NCBI RefSeq assembly: GCF_014207955.1
Contig: NZ_JACHLK010000004.1
Coordinates: 124,001 to 188,000 of the forward strand
DNA: 64,000 nucleotides
Reading direction: 5' to 3'
Source: Acidovorax soli
GTDB lineage: Bacteria; Pseudomonadota; Gammaproteobacteria; Burkholderiales; Burkholderiaceae_C
How positions within the stretch are numbered: the first letter of the stretch is position 1; the number at the start of each line of letters is the position of its first letter. Both the position numbers and the translations under genes were made by a program. The notes under the pieces were generated by a model. It was not told where the DNA came from, did not search any database, and worked only from the letters and a program-made list of their open reading frames with translations. This document shows, in pieces, positions 1 through 9,005 of this stretch.

Positions 1-1365
<1,365 letters not shown>

Positions 1366-1508
1366 TGCGGGGTCTCCTGTCAGGGGTTGCGAAGTGATGG
1401 ACTGGATGCTCCGCTCATTGCTTTCGCCCCGGAACCCGCATCCAGGGCATTAGCGTTATTCCCTTTTGGAATGCAATCGGCGGCAGGGCGCTGCCCATAA
1501 TCGATTCC
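1366..1508. promoter_or_regulatory. Divergent promoter region gcl / LysR gene
   Basis: This 143-base gap lies between two divergent start codons. It contains the inverted repeat ATTCC-N5-GGAAT at 1458-1472, about 37 bases before the LysR start. That geometry suits a LysR-type operator. The operator role is inferred from position only. Confidence 0.45.
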
Positions 1509-2432
1509 ATGGATCGCCTTCTCGGAGTCAAACTGTTCGTGCGCGTGGTCGACCTGGGCTCGTTCAGCAAGGCCGCGGCCGAGATGGGCGTGGGCCAGCC
1601 CTCGGCCACCAAGCTCGTGGCCCAGCTCGAAAAGCAGCTGGGCTCGCGCCTGCTGCACCGCAGCACGCGCGGCGTCTCGCCCACCGAGATCGGCCGCCTG
1701 TACTACGACAAGTGCAAGCTCATCACCCACCATGTCGAAGAGGCCGAGACCGTGGCCGCGCTGCTGCAGTCGCAGGTGCAGGGGGGCTTGCGCATCAGCA
1801 CCTCGGTGGCCTTTGGCCGGCGCGTGCTGGTGCCGCTGGTGATGCGCTTCATGCGCGAGAACCCGCGTCTGCAGATCGACCTGGTCTTCGAGGACCGCTA
1901 TGTGAACCTGGTGGAGCAGGGCATCGACGTGGCCATCCGCATGGGGCGGCTGGCCGATTCGACCTTGGGGGCGCGCTACCTGGGGCTCAACCCCTGGGTG
2001 CTGGTGGCCTCGCCCGCCTACCTGGCACAGCACGGCATGCCGGCCACGCCGGAAGACCTGGCGCGGCACGATGCGCTGATCTACAGCACCGTGCAGGGCG
2101 ATGCGCGCTGGCATTTCAGCAACGGAACGGGCGTGGCGCATGCGGTGCCGGTGGCGGGCCCGCTGCGTTCCAACAACCTCTCGGCGCTGCTGGCCGCCGC
2201 GCGCGGCGGCATGGGCATCGCGGCGCTGCCAACCTATGTGGCGCACAGTTCGCTCGAAGGCTGTGCCGTGGTGCCCCTGCTGCCCGGCTGGACCCTGCCG
2301 CCGCAGGAGATCCATGCCGTCTACCCTTCGCCGCGCATGGTGCCGGCCAAGGTGGTGAGTTTCATCGAATGGCTGCAGCAGCAGATGGGTGAGCGCTGGT
2401 GGGAAGTGCAGGGCGGCGATCAAGCTCCGTGA
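1509..2432 (+). CDS. LysR-family transcriptional regulator (CrgA/DmlR-like)
   Basis: This is a 307-residue LysR protein of normal family length. The N-terminal winged helix-turn-helix covers about residues 1-60 (GVKLFVRVVDLGSFSKAAAE, QPSATKLVAQLE, LLHRSTRGV). The effector-binding domain follows from about residue 90, with the AIRMGRL and LAAARGGMGIAALP segments typical of the CrgA/DmlR subgroup. It is divergent from gcl, so control of glyoxylate metabolism is the natural guess, with autoregulation through the shared gap. The effector cannot be read from the sequence. An aminotransferase gene follows 61 bases downstream on the same strand and may be co-transcribed. Confidence 0.9.
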   Translation: MDRLLGVKLFVRVVDLGSFSKAAAEMGVGQPSATKLVAQLEKQLGSRLLHRSTRGVSPTEIGRLYYDKCKLITHHVEEAETVAALLQSQVQGGLRISTSVAFGRRVLVPLVMRFMRENPRLQIDLVFEDRYVNLVEQGIDVAIRMGRLADSTLGARYLGLNPWVLVASPAYLAQHGMPATPEDLARHDALIYSTVQGDARWHFSNGTGVAHAVPVAGPLRSNNLSALLAAARGGMGIAALPTYVAHSSLEGCAVVPLLPGWTLPPQEIHAVYPSPRMVPAKVVSFIEWLQQQMGERWWEVQGGDQAP

Positions 2433-2493
2433 AAAGAAGCTACGCTTGCAGTCCCTTCACCGACTTGCTGCGGGCGCACCGCTTTTTCCGACC

Positions 2494-3660
2494 ATGCGTG
2501 AGACCATAGAGACCCTCGAACCTTCCATGATCCGCGAGGTCGCCAATGCCGGCCTGGGGCGCGACGATGTGCTGGCCTTCTGGTTCGGCGAGAGCGATGA
2601 GGTCACGCCCGAGGTGGTGCGCAATGCGGCCATCGCATCCCTGCAGCGCGGCGAGACCTTCTACAGCCACAACCTGGGCCTGCCTGCGTTGCGCGAGGCG
2701 GTGGCGCGCTACACCAGCGCCCTGCACCCGGCCGTGGACGCGGGCCGCATCGCGATCACCTCGGGCGGTGTGAGCGCGCTCATGCTGGCCGTGCAGACCC
2801 TGGTGGATGCGGGCGACGAGGTGGTGGTGGTCACGCCCGTGTGGCCCAACCTGGTGGCGCAGCCGGTGATTTTGGGCGCGCGCGTGCGCACCCTGCCACT
2901 CACGGCCGCCGGCGGGCAATGGGGCTTGGACCTGGACGCCCTGTGCCAGGCCGTGACCGCGAAGACCCGCCTGCTCATCCTCAACGCCCCCAACAACCCC
3001 ACGGGCTGGACGCTCACGCGCGCCGAGCAGCAGCGCATCCTGGACCATTGCCGCAGCACGGGCACCTGGATTTTGGCCGACGAGGTCTACGAGCGCCTGT
3101 ACTACGAGCCCACCGAGAACCGCTGCGCGCCGAGCTTCCTGGACATCGCCAATGCCGACGACCGGCTGGTGGTGGCGCACAGTTTTTCCAAGAGCTTTCT
3201 CATGACCGGCTGGCGCCTGGGCTGGCTGGTGCTGCCGCCCGCGCTGGTGGATGGCATCGCCAAGGTCATCGAGTTCAACACCTCGTGTGCCAGCGTGTTC
3301 ACCCAGCGCGCGGGGCTGGCCGCGCTGGAACACAGCGCCGAGATCACACCGCGCGTGGTGGCCCACCTGCAGACCTGCCGCGACACGCTGGTACCGCTTT
3401 TGGCCCAGGTGCCGGGCGTGAAGGTGGCGGCCGCGCGCGGCGGCATGTACGCCTTCTTCCAGATCGAGGGCGTCACCGATTCGCTGGCCCTGGCCAAGCG
3501 CCTGGTGGCCGAGGCCGGCCTGGGCCTGGCGCCGGGCAATGCCTTTGGCGCCGAGGCGCAGGGCTGGCTGCGCTGGTGCTTTGCCTCGCAAGACCCGGCA
3601 CGCCTGGTCGAGGGCGTGCGCCGCCTGCGCACCTGGCTGGAGGCCAATCCGGTGCGCTGA
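2494..3660 (+). CDS. PLP-dependent class I/II aminotransferase
   Basis: This is a 388-residue fold-type I aminotransferase. Visible features are the GLPALREAVARY segment near the N terminus, NAPNNPTGW (substrate carboxylate region), ADEVYERLYYE (the PLP-contacting Asp and Tyr), and SFSKSFLMTGWRLGW, which holds the Schiff-base lysine. The frame is open back to 2389, but that part overlaps the LysR gene, so the ATG at 2494 (MRETIETLEPS) is preferred. The amino donor cannot be read. Association with gcl suggests a glyoxylate- or serine-linked role, but aspartate or aromatic substrates are equally possible. A minus-strand gene ends 14 bases beyond the stop. Confidence 0.85.
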   Translation: MRETIETLEPSMIREVANAGLGRDDVLAFWFGESDEVTPEVVRNAAIASLQRGETFYSHNLGLPALREAVARYTSALHPAVDAGRIAITSGGVSALMLAVQTLVDAGDEVVVVTPVWPNLVAQPVILGARVRTLPLTAAGGQWGLDLDALCQAVTAKTRLLILNAPNNPTGWTLTRAEQQRILDHCRSTGTWILADEVYERLYYEPTENRCAPSFLDIANADDRLVVAHSFSKSFLMTGWRLGWLVLPPALVDGIAKVIEFNTSCASVFTQRAGLAALEHSAEITPRVVAHLQTCRDTLVPLLAQVPGVKVAAARGGMYAFFQIEGVTDSLALAKRLVAEAGLGLAPGNAFGAEAQGWLRWCFASQDPARLVEGVRRLRTWLEANPVR

Positions 3661-3673
3661 TTCCCGTTTCCCT

Positions 3674-4327
3674 TTACTGGGCGTCGGGTTGCTGGGCCGG
3701 GTGCGCCTGCTGGAAGGCCGGCAGCGCCTGGCAGCGCGCGTCGATGGCCACGAGCGTGGGGTAGGGCGACAGGTCCACCTCGAAGCGGCGGGCGTTGAAG
3801 ATCTGGGGCACCAGGCAGCAGTCGGCCAGCGTGGGCGTGTCGCCAAAGCAGAACTGCCCGGCGCCGCTGCCGGCGGCGGTGAGTTCGGTCTCCAGCGCCG
3901 CAAAACCTTCGGCGATCCAGTGCTTGATCCAGTCGTTCTTGGCCGCTTCGGGCACACCCAGCGTGCCGCTCAGGTACTTGAGCACGCGCAGGTTGTTGAG
4001 CGGGTGGATCTCGCAGGCCACCACCAGCGCGAGCTGGCGCACGCGCGCGCGGTCGGCAGCGTTGGCGGGCAGCAGGGGCGTGCCGGGGTACTGCTCTTCC
4101 AGGTATTCGAGGATGGCCAGCGACTGGCTCACGCGCATGCCGTCCTCGCCGAACACCGGCACCAGGCCCTGCGGGTTGATGGCCTTGTACTCGGGCTTCA
4201 GTTGCTCGCCCCCGTCGCGCACCAGGTGCACAGGGATCTGCGTGGCCGTGAGGCCTTTGAGGTGGAGGGCGATGCGCACCCGGTAGGCGGCCGAGCTGCG
4301 GAAGTAGGTGTAGAGAATGCGGTCCAT
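3674..4327 (-). CDS. nagL: Maleylpyruvate isomerase (zeta-class GST, NagL/MaiA family)
   Basis: This 217-residue zeta-class glutathione-transferase-fold protein carries the SSAAYRVRIALHLKG motif at residues 10-24, including the catalytic Ser pair region. It also has NPQGLVPVF, SQSLAILEYLEE (glutathione binding) and the C-terminal all-alpha domain (TLADCCLVPQIFNARRF). The family isomerises maleylpyruvate or maleylacetoacetate to the fumaryl form. It is the last gene of the salicylate 5-hydroxylase operon, 17 bases after the ferredoxin gene, so maleylpyruvate from gentisate cleavage is the likely substrate. The fumarylpyruvate hydrolase-like gene at 9006-9797 would act next. The start ATG at 4327 begins MDRILYTYFRSS, exactly where the family begins. 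Confidence 0.9.
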   Translation of the reverse strand: MDRILYTYFRSSAAYRVRIALHLKGLTATQIPVHLVRDGGEQLKPEYKAINPQGLVPVFGEDGMRVSQSLAILEYLEEQYPGTPLLPANAADRARVRQLALVVACEIHPLNNLRVLKYLSGTLGVPEAAKNDWIKHWIAEGFAALETELTAAGSGAGQFCFGDTPTLADCCLVPQIFNARRFEVDLSPYPTLVAIDARCQALPAFQQAHPAQQPDAQ

Positions 4328-4344
4328 GGGCGGAATGATAGGCC

Positions 4345-4674
4345 TTAGCCGAGCGCCAGATACACCCGGCCGCCGTCGATGCGCACCGGGTAGGTGCGCA
4401 CCGCCTCGGTCACGGGCTGGCAGGTGGGCGCGCCGCTGCGCACGTCGAACTTGCCCTGGTGCAGCGGGCATTCGATCTCGTGCCCGTCCAGGAAACCGTC
4501 GCACAGGCGCGCGTGGCCGTGGGTGCACAGGTTGTCGGTAGCGTAGACGCTGCCGTCCACGCCGTAGAGCGCGATGTCGCGCCCGCCGACGGCCAGACCG
4601 ATGACGTCGTCCTGCGGCACCTCGTCGAAGGCGGCCGCATCGGTCCATTGCAGGGTGCTTGTTGCATCGCTCAT
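4345..4674 (-). CDS. nagAb: Rieske [2Fe-2S] ferredoxin of salicylate 5-hydroxylase
   Basis: This is a 109-residue Rieske ferredoxin with cluster ligands C50, H52, C69 and H72 in CTHGHARLCDG and CPLHQGKFD. It would carry electrons from the flavin reductase NagAa to the terminal oxygenase NagGH. It lies directly downstream of the small oxygenase subunit with a 10-base gap, so it is part of the same operon. Length and spacing match NagAb/NahAb-type ferredoxins. A role with a different ring hydroxylase is possible, since these ferredoxins are shared in naphthalene degraders, but no second oxygenase is present here. Confidence 0.92.
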   Translation of the reverse strand: MSDATSTLQWTDAAAFDEVPQDDVIGLAVGGRDIALYGVDGSVYATDNLCTHGHARLCDGFLDGHEIECPLHQGKFDVRSGAPTCQPVTEAVRTYPVRIDGGRVYLALG

Positions 4675-4684
4675 GGTCGTTGTC

Positions 4685-5155
4685 CTAGATGGGGTAGATG
4701 ATCGAGTTGGGGACCATTTCGCTGTCGAAGACGGCGAGCTTCTTCGCGAACTTCAGGCCCTCTGGCGTGTGCACCACCTCGTCGATGTAGCGCCCGGTGT
4801 TGAACACCGTGGACGCCTGCGAGAGCTTGGTGCGCAGCACGGCGTAGTTGGCTTCGCAGTGGATGCGCTCGCCCTCCACCCGGCGCACCACCGGCGCGCC
4901 GATGATGTGGCGCTGGTAGTAGGGGTCGTGGAACAGGGTCTCCTTGATGCCGTAGACCCGGTCCCGCAGCATGCCCTTGCTCTCGAACGACAGCGTGGCC
5001 AGCGGAAAGCCGCGCTCGTGGTTCTCGCGCGGCTGCAGGCGGTAGCTGCAGTCCTCGGTGAAGAAGCCGGGCCACAGGTCCCAGTCGCCCGAATCCACGG
5101 CGCTGGCGTAGTCGGCATAGAGCTGGGTCAGGGCGTAGTAGGTGGGGAAGTCCAT
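4685..5155 (-). CDS. nagH: Salicylate 5-hydroxylase, small (beta) subunit
   Basis: This is a 156-residue ring-hydroxylating oxygenase beta subunit of the SnoaL-like fold: a short helical N terminus ([23 protein letters not shown], abbreviated here by its ends YYALT and GDWDLW), then [13 protein letters not shown] and the C-terminal strand region with [12 protein letters not shown]. It has no metal centre and pairs with the catalytic alpha subunit. The gene begins 1 base after the alpha-subunit stop, implying translational coupling and equal expression. Its resemblance to NagH rather than to dioxygenase beta subunits such as NahAd, together with the neighbouring NagG-like subunit, supports salicylate 5-hydroxylase. 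Confidence 0.9.
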   Translation of the reverse strand: MDFPTYYALTQLYADYASAVDSGDWDLWPGFFTEDCSYRLQPRENHERGFPLATLSFESKGMLRDRVYGIKETLFHDPYYQRHIIGAPVVRRVEGERIHCEANYAVLRTKLSQASTVFNTGRYIDEVVHTPEGLKFAKKLAVFDSEMVPNSIIYPI

Positions 5156-5156
5156 C

Positions 5157-6419
5157 TCAGTCCTCCATCACTTCGCGCCAGTAGCGGTACATGCCGCGGA
5201 TCAAGGTCTCGGTCACCATGTGGTCGGTGTCACCCACCTCGCGCCCACCCAGTTCGGCCAGCGCGCGGTGAAAGGGCTTTTGCTCGAAGCCCTGCTGCGA
5301 GAACTCGATCACCTCGCCATCGTCGGCCGAGACGAATCCCGCCGGGCCGAACAGGTTGGCCTGGCGCAGGCGGCGCTGGGTCATCTCTTCGGAGTCGTCT
5401 GCAAAACCGAAATGCGTCCACACGAAGTCGAAGGCGCCATGGCCCGCAGGCTGGATGTGGCGCGTGGAAACGCTGTTGACCTGCTGCTGCAGGATGACGC
5501 TGGGAAACAAGGTCATCATCACCGCCGTCGGCCCGCCCCACCAGGGCTCGGGCACGATATCGAGGAAGCGCGGGTCTTCGAGCTGCATGCTCTCCTTGAA
5601 GCTCGACACCTGCGTGACCTGGCCGGCCTTGCCCGCCTGGCCGCGCGTGGACACCATGGCCGCATGGCGGTGGCGTGCGTCCATCTTGAGTTCGCTCTTG
5701 TTGTCCGCGCGCCAGAGCCCGAAGGTCACGAACCAGGTGTGCAGCAGTCCCGGGTGGTAGGGGTCCTTGATGTTCTCCTGCATCAGCTTCCAGTTGCCGG
5801 GAATGCGCTGGCGGCTGTAGCCCAGCAGGGTGAGTTGGCGGCCGTTGAAAAGGCGGTCGAAGTAGCCGAGGATCTCGGGGCCGAGGAAGTCTTCAAACGA
5901 TTCCACTCCGTGGTCGAACGAAGCGAACACCACACCGCCGCGCGTGGCCACCTTGAGCTTGTTCAGCCCATGGTCGGCCGGGTTGAAGTCGGCCGGCATG
6001 CCGCCGTGGACCTTGCCGTCCTGCTTCACGCCGCGGCGAAACGGCACGCCCTGCAGCTCGCCCTTGAGGGTGTAGTTCCATTGGTGGTAGGGGCAGACTA
6101 GCTCCTTGCGGTTGCCCGAGCGCTCGCGGCAGAACTGCATGCCCCGGTGGGCGCAGACGTTTTCGATCACGTTGATGCCGCCTTCGGCATCGCGCACCAT
6201 GACGACGGAGCGCTCGCCGATCACCGTGCGCTTGAAGTCGCCCGCATGAGGGATCTCGGCTTCGAGCCCCACATAGCACCAGTGCTTCTGGTAGAAGAAG
6301 CGTTCGAGCTCCTTGCGGTGCAGTTCCTCGTCGGTATAGACCTTGAAGGGAATGCGGTTCGTGCCCGCGCCCTCCCACCGGGCCTGCGCCGGAAAGACCG
6401 TGCTGGGGTCGCTGCTCAT
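5157..6419 (-). CDS. nagG: Salicylate 5-hydroxylase, large (alpha) subunit
   Basis: This 420-residue Rieske non-haem iron oxygenase hydroxylates salicylate to gentisate. Rieske ligands are C89, H91, C109 and H112 (CAHRGMQFC and CPYHQW). The catalytic iron site shows the bridging D219 with H222 and H227 in [12 protein letters not shown]. Long stretches match my memory of Ralstonia U2 NagG ([49 protein letters not shown]). The start at 6419 has an AGGAGAC site. It is separated from the upstream gentisate-dioxygenase stump by a structured repeat, so its transcription probably continues from nagAa through that repeat. Related anthranilate or aminobenzoate oxygenases are the main alternative. Confidence 0.93.
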   Translation of the reverse strand: MSSDPSTVFPAQARWEGAGTNRIPFKVYTDEELHRKELERFFYQKHWCYVGLEAEIPHAGDFKRTVIGERSVVMVRDAEGGINVIENVCAHRGMQFCRERSGNRKELVCPYHQWNYTLKGELQGVPFRRGVKQDGKVHGGMPADFNPADHGLNKLKVATRGGVVFASFDHGVESFEDFLGPEILGYFDRLFNGRQLTLLGYSRQRIPGNWKLMQENIKDPYHPGLLHTWFVTFGLWRADNKSELKMDARHRHAAMVSTRGQAGKAGQVTQVSSFKESMQLEDPRFLDIVPEPWWGGPTAVMMTLFPSVILQQQVNSVSTRHIQPAGHGAFDFVWTHFGFADDSEEMTQRRLRQANLFGPAGFVSADDGEVIEFSQQGFEQKPFHRALAELGGREVGDTDHMVTETLIRGMYRYWREVMED

Positions 6420-6471
6420 GTCTGTCTCCTTGTTTGCTTGTTTGTTTCTTGTGGGGGCCAGTGGGGCGGTG

Positions 6472-6738
6472 TCAGTTATTCATTGCGCTCCGCGCCCCCG
6501 CGGCGCATGAAACTGGCGCGGCCCAAGCCAGTGCCCCCGTGCAAGGGCCGCCAAGCCGCGTAGGCGGCGCTTCGCTTGCGTGCACCGGGGGCGTCCCCCT
6601 CCCGCATTGCGCAGCAATGCGAGAGAGGGGCTGAGGGCCGCGGCTCCAAGCCTGCCTGCGCAGGCTTGGACGTGCCCGAAGGGCCACCGCCTCTGGCGGT
6701 GGCACCGAGGCGCGAAGCGACTCAGGGGGTGTTTCACT
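6472..6738 (-). repeat. Structured intergenic repeat, copy A (long form)
   Basis: Read on the minus strand, this element begins right after the stop of the gentisate-dioxygenase stump with AGTGAAACACCCCCTGAGTC and runs to the GAATAACTGA end near 6472. It contains several hairpins: CCACCGCC-TCT-GGCGGTGG, CCAAGCCTGC-CTGC-GCAGGCTTGG, GCATTGC-GCA-GCAATGC and ACTGGC/GCCAGT. Other copies are at 23974-24212, 39252-39519, 41113-41261 and 61419-61587. It fills most of the 319-base space between nagG and the stump; the remaining 52 bases (6420-6471) hold only the nagG leader. Confidence 0.85.
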
Positions 6739-6897
6739 TCAGGACCAGTGGTGCGGCACGGCCGGTGAACGCGGCCGGGGCGGTACCAGCGCGCCCAGCA
6801 CCTCCCACAGCGGGGTCATGCTGTCGCCGCCGATGCGCTCGTAGTAGGCCTTGCGCGCGGCCAGGGTTTCGGCGGAATGGGTGCGAGGCTGTTCCAT
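6739..6897 (-). pseudogene. Gentisate 1,2-dioxygenase, N-terminal stump (52 codons)
   Basis: This small frame encodes 52 residues containing YYERIGGDSMTPLWEVLGAL and then PRSPAVPHHW. It reads like the extreme N terminus of gentisate 1,2-dioxygenase, a cupin enzyme normally of about 340-370 residues. It stops right after that segment, and a structured repeat begins at the stop. No cupin-coding remainder is found between the repeat and nagG. The start ATG at 6897 has an AAGGA site, and the frame lies 17 bases after nagAa, in the right operon position for the ring-cleavage gene. I read it as a deletion remnant. It could instead be a retained small peptide gene. An intact copy would be needed elsewhere for the pathway. 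Confidence 0.7.
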
Positions 6898-6914
6898 GGG
6901 GCTTCCTTGAGCGA

Positions 6915-7907
6915 TCAAGTGCCGCTCGCGTAAAAGGCATCGGCGTAGATGTGAGCGGTCGGTATGCCCAGGCGGCGCACCAGCAGCGCGGTGGCCTCCA
7001 CCATCGGGGGCGCGCCGCACAGGTAGGCGCGAAATCCGGCCAGGCGGGGCCAGTCTGCGGCGATGGCCTCGGTGACCAGGCCGCTGCGGCAGCCCAGGGC
7101 ACGGCCCGAGGCCAGCACGGTGTGCACCGTGAGGGCAGGGTGCGCGCGTTGCAGCGCGGCCAGCCAGTCCAGGCCGTAGACGTCGCGCTCCGAGCGCACA
7201 CCGAAGTACAGGTGCACCGGGTTGTGCATGCCCGCCGCGAGCGCGCCGCGCACGATGGACAGGATGGGCGCCAGGCCCGTGCCACCCGCCACGCAGAGCA
7301 TGGGGCCGTCGTGCCGGCGGCGCAGGTAGGCGGAGCCCAGCGGGCCGCTCACGCGCACGGCGTCGCCCACCTTCAGGTCCTGGGCGATGTAGCCCGTGAC
7401 GCGCCCCTCGGGCACCAACCGCACGTGGAACTCCAGCGCGCCATCACCGGCCAGCCCGGCCATGGAATAGGGGCGCGCATGCGCGGGCGTGAACTGCAGC
7501 TGTGCGTACTGGCCCGGCGAAAAATCGAGCGGCTTGGCCGGCTGCAGGCGCAGGCGCTTGATGTCGTGGGTGGCGTCCTCGATGGCGAGCACCGTGGCCT
7601 TGAGCGTGCGCGCCGTGTGCACCACCACCTCGTCGGGCTCGACGATCTCCACCGTGCAGGGCTCGGTCACAAAGGTCTGGCAGGCCAGTACATGGCCATC
7701 TTCATCCGCCCCCACGGCCGGTGGGCGCTGCAACTCGCGGCCGGCATCGAGCACCGTACCCTGCACGACCTTGCAGCGGCAGGTGCCGCAGCGCCCGGCC
7801 ATGCAGCTGTACGACACGGGCACATCGTTGGCGCGCAGGGCCTCCAGCAGGTTCACGCCGGGGGCGACGTGCAGGGTGCGCCCCAGCGGGCGGACGTGGA
7901 TTTCCAT
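6915..7907 (-). CDS. nagAa: Ferredoxin reductase of salicylate 5-hydroxylase / naphthalene dioxygenase type
   Basis: This 330-residue NAD(P)H:ferredoxin oxidoreductase has an N-terminal plant-type [2Fe-2S] domain with cysteines 35, 40, 43 and 76 ([12 protein letters not shown] and LACQT). An FAD domain follows with RPYSMAG near residue 145, then the NAD domain with [10 protein letters not shown] and the C-terminal YLCGAPPMV. It passes electrons from NAD(P)H to the Rieske ferredoxin NagAb. It is the first gene of the minus-strand operon, and its promoter region is shared with the divergent regulator nagR. Length and order (regulator, reductase, oxygenase subunits, ferredoxin) match the nag cluster of naphthalene and salicylate degraders. 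Confidence 0.92.
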   Translation of the reverse strand: MEIHVRPLGRTLHVAPGVNLLEALRANDVPVSYSCMAGRCGTCRCKVVQGTVLDAGRELQRPPAVGADEDGHVLACQTFVTEPCTVEIVEPDEVVVHTARTLKATVLAIEDATHDIKRLRLQPAKPLDFSPGQYAQLQFTPAHARPYSMAGLAGDGALEFHVRLVPEGRVTGYIAQDLKVGDAVRVSGPLGSAYLRRRHDGPMLCVAGGTGLAPILSIVRGALAAGMHNPVHLYFGVRSERDVYGLDWLAALQRAHPALTVHTVLASGRALGCRSGLVTEAIAADWPRLAGFRAYLCGAPPMVEATALLVRRLGIPTAHIYADAFYASGT

Positions 7908-7994
7908 CGTGCGTTGTCTCTTGTCGTCGCCATGTTCTTGTGCGACGGATGATCCAGGGCACCAGAAAATCAGTCAACGCGATGGAGTGAATGT

Positions 7995-8019
7995 TGAATA
8001 TCATTGAAATCAATATTCA
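7995..8019. promoter_or_regulatory. Palindromic NagR operator candidate
   Basis: Perfect inverted repeat TGAATAT-N11-ATATTCA, with an inner ATTGA-AA-TCAAT palindrome, 12 bases before the nagR start and about 90 bases before the nagAa start. This is the classic LysR-type layout at a divergent promoter. The salicylate-responsive NahR/NagR family also binds ATTCA-containing sites. Assignment to NagR is by position. Confidence 0.65.
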
Positions 8020-8031
8020 TGAAGGCAGGCC

Positions 8032-8958
8032 ATGGAACTCAAGGACATCGACCTCAACCTGCTGGTGGTCTTCAACCAGCTGCTGGCCGAGCGCAAGGTC
8101 TCCAAGGTGGCCGAGAACCTGGGCCTGGGCCAGCCCGCGGTGAGCAATGCCCTGGCGCGTCTGCGCCGGCAGTTCGACGACCCCCTGTTCCTGCGCACGG
8201 CCAGCGGCATGCAGCCCACGCCGTTCGCCGAGCAACTGGCCGAGTCGGTGGGCTATGCGCTGGGCATGATCCATGGCGCCGTCAACGCGCGCAACGCCTT
8301 CGATCCCGCCACAGCCCAGCGCAGCTTCACCGTGGGCATGACCGATATCGGCGAGATCTATTTTTTGCCGCAGCTCATGCAGCGCATCGGCGAACTGGCG
8401 CCGGGCGTGGCCATCAGCACGGTGCGCAACACGGCGGTGAACCTCAAGGATGCGATGGAGGCGGGCCAGGTGGACCTGGCCATCGGCCTGTTGCCGCAGC
8501 TCAAGGCCGGCTTCTTCCAGCGCCGATTGTTCGAGCAGGACTATGTGGTGCTGTTGCGCCAGGGCCACCGGCTGGCGCGGCGCCGCCCGCTGCGCGTGAC
8601 CGACTTCTTTGCGGCCGAGCATGTGGCCATCGTCTCGGCCGGCACGGGCCACGGCCAGGTCGACGAGATCCTGGACCGCCACACGCCCCAGCGGCAGGTG
8701 AAGCTCCAGGTGCCGCACTTCGTGGCCATCGGCCACATCCTGCAGTCCTCCGACCTCATCGCCACCGTGCCCGAGCGGCTGGCCGCGCGCATGGTGGCGC
8801 CGTTCGGGCTGGTGGCGCGGCCGCACCCGGTGAAGCTGCCGCGCATTGCCATCAACCTGTTCTGGCACGCCAAGTACCACAAGGACCCCGCCAACCAGTG
8901 GCTGCGCACCCTGGTGTTCGACCTGCACTCGGACTACGCAGGTCAGGCGTCCGGCTGA
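8032..8958 (+). CDS. nagR: LysR-family activator of the NagR/NahR/DntR type (salicylate-responsive)
   Basis: This 308-residue LysR protein matches NahR/NagR along most of its length: DLNLLVVFNQLLAERKVSKV, QPAVSNALARLRRQF, FTVGMTDIGEIYFLPQLM, STVRNTAVNLKDAMEAGQVD, VPHFVAIGHILQSSDLIATV and the C-terminal FWHAKYHKD. That subgroup senses salicylate and activates naphthalene and salicylate genes. It is divergent from nagAa, with a perfect palindrome in between, so control of the salicylate 5-hydroxylase operon is strongly suggested. It ends shortly before a symmetric terminator and the convergent hydrolase gene. Confidence 0.92.
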   Translation: MELKDIDLNLLVVFNQLLAERKVSKVAENLGLGQPAVSNALARLRRQFDDPLFLRTASGMQPTPFAEQLAESVGYALGMIHGAVNARNAFDPATAQRSFTVGMTDIGEIYFLPQLMQRIGELAPGVAISTVRNTAVNLKDAMEAGQVDLAIGLLPQLKAGFFQRRLFEQDYVVLLRQGHRLARRRPLRVTDFFAAEHVAIVSAGTGHGQVDEILDRHTPQRQVKLQVPHFVAIGHILQSSDLIATVPERLAARMVAPFGLVARPHPVKLPRIAINLFWHAKYHKDPANQWLRTLVFDLHSDYAGQASG

Positions 8959-8976
8959 ATTCAGTGACGCAATCCT

Positions 8977-9001
8977 CCTTGGGGCGCGCAGCGCCCCAAG
9001 G
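8977..9001. terminator. Bidirectional hairpin terminator between nagR and the hydrolase gene
   Basis: Perfect 11-bp stem CCTTGGGGCGC with loop GCA and its complement, centred between two convergent stop codons (8958 and 9006). There is no long T run on either side, so termination strength is uncertain. Confidence 0.65.
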
Positions 9002-9005
9002 GGTA

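Noticed and set aside
6420..6471. TTTG-rich stretch before nagG as a simple-sequence repeat
   Set aside because: Only a few imperfect TTTG units; no sign of phase variation, and it acts simply as the nagG leader.
6480..6740. Short open frames within repeat copy A (and the similar ones in copies C and E)
   Set aside because: They exist only because the repeat is GC-rich and lacks stops; frames differ between copies and no ribosome site is consistent.
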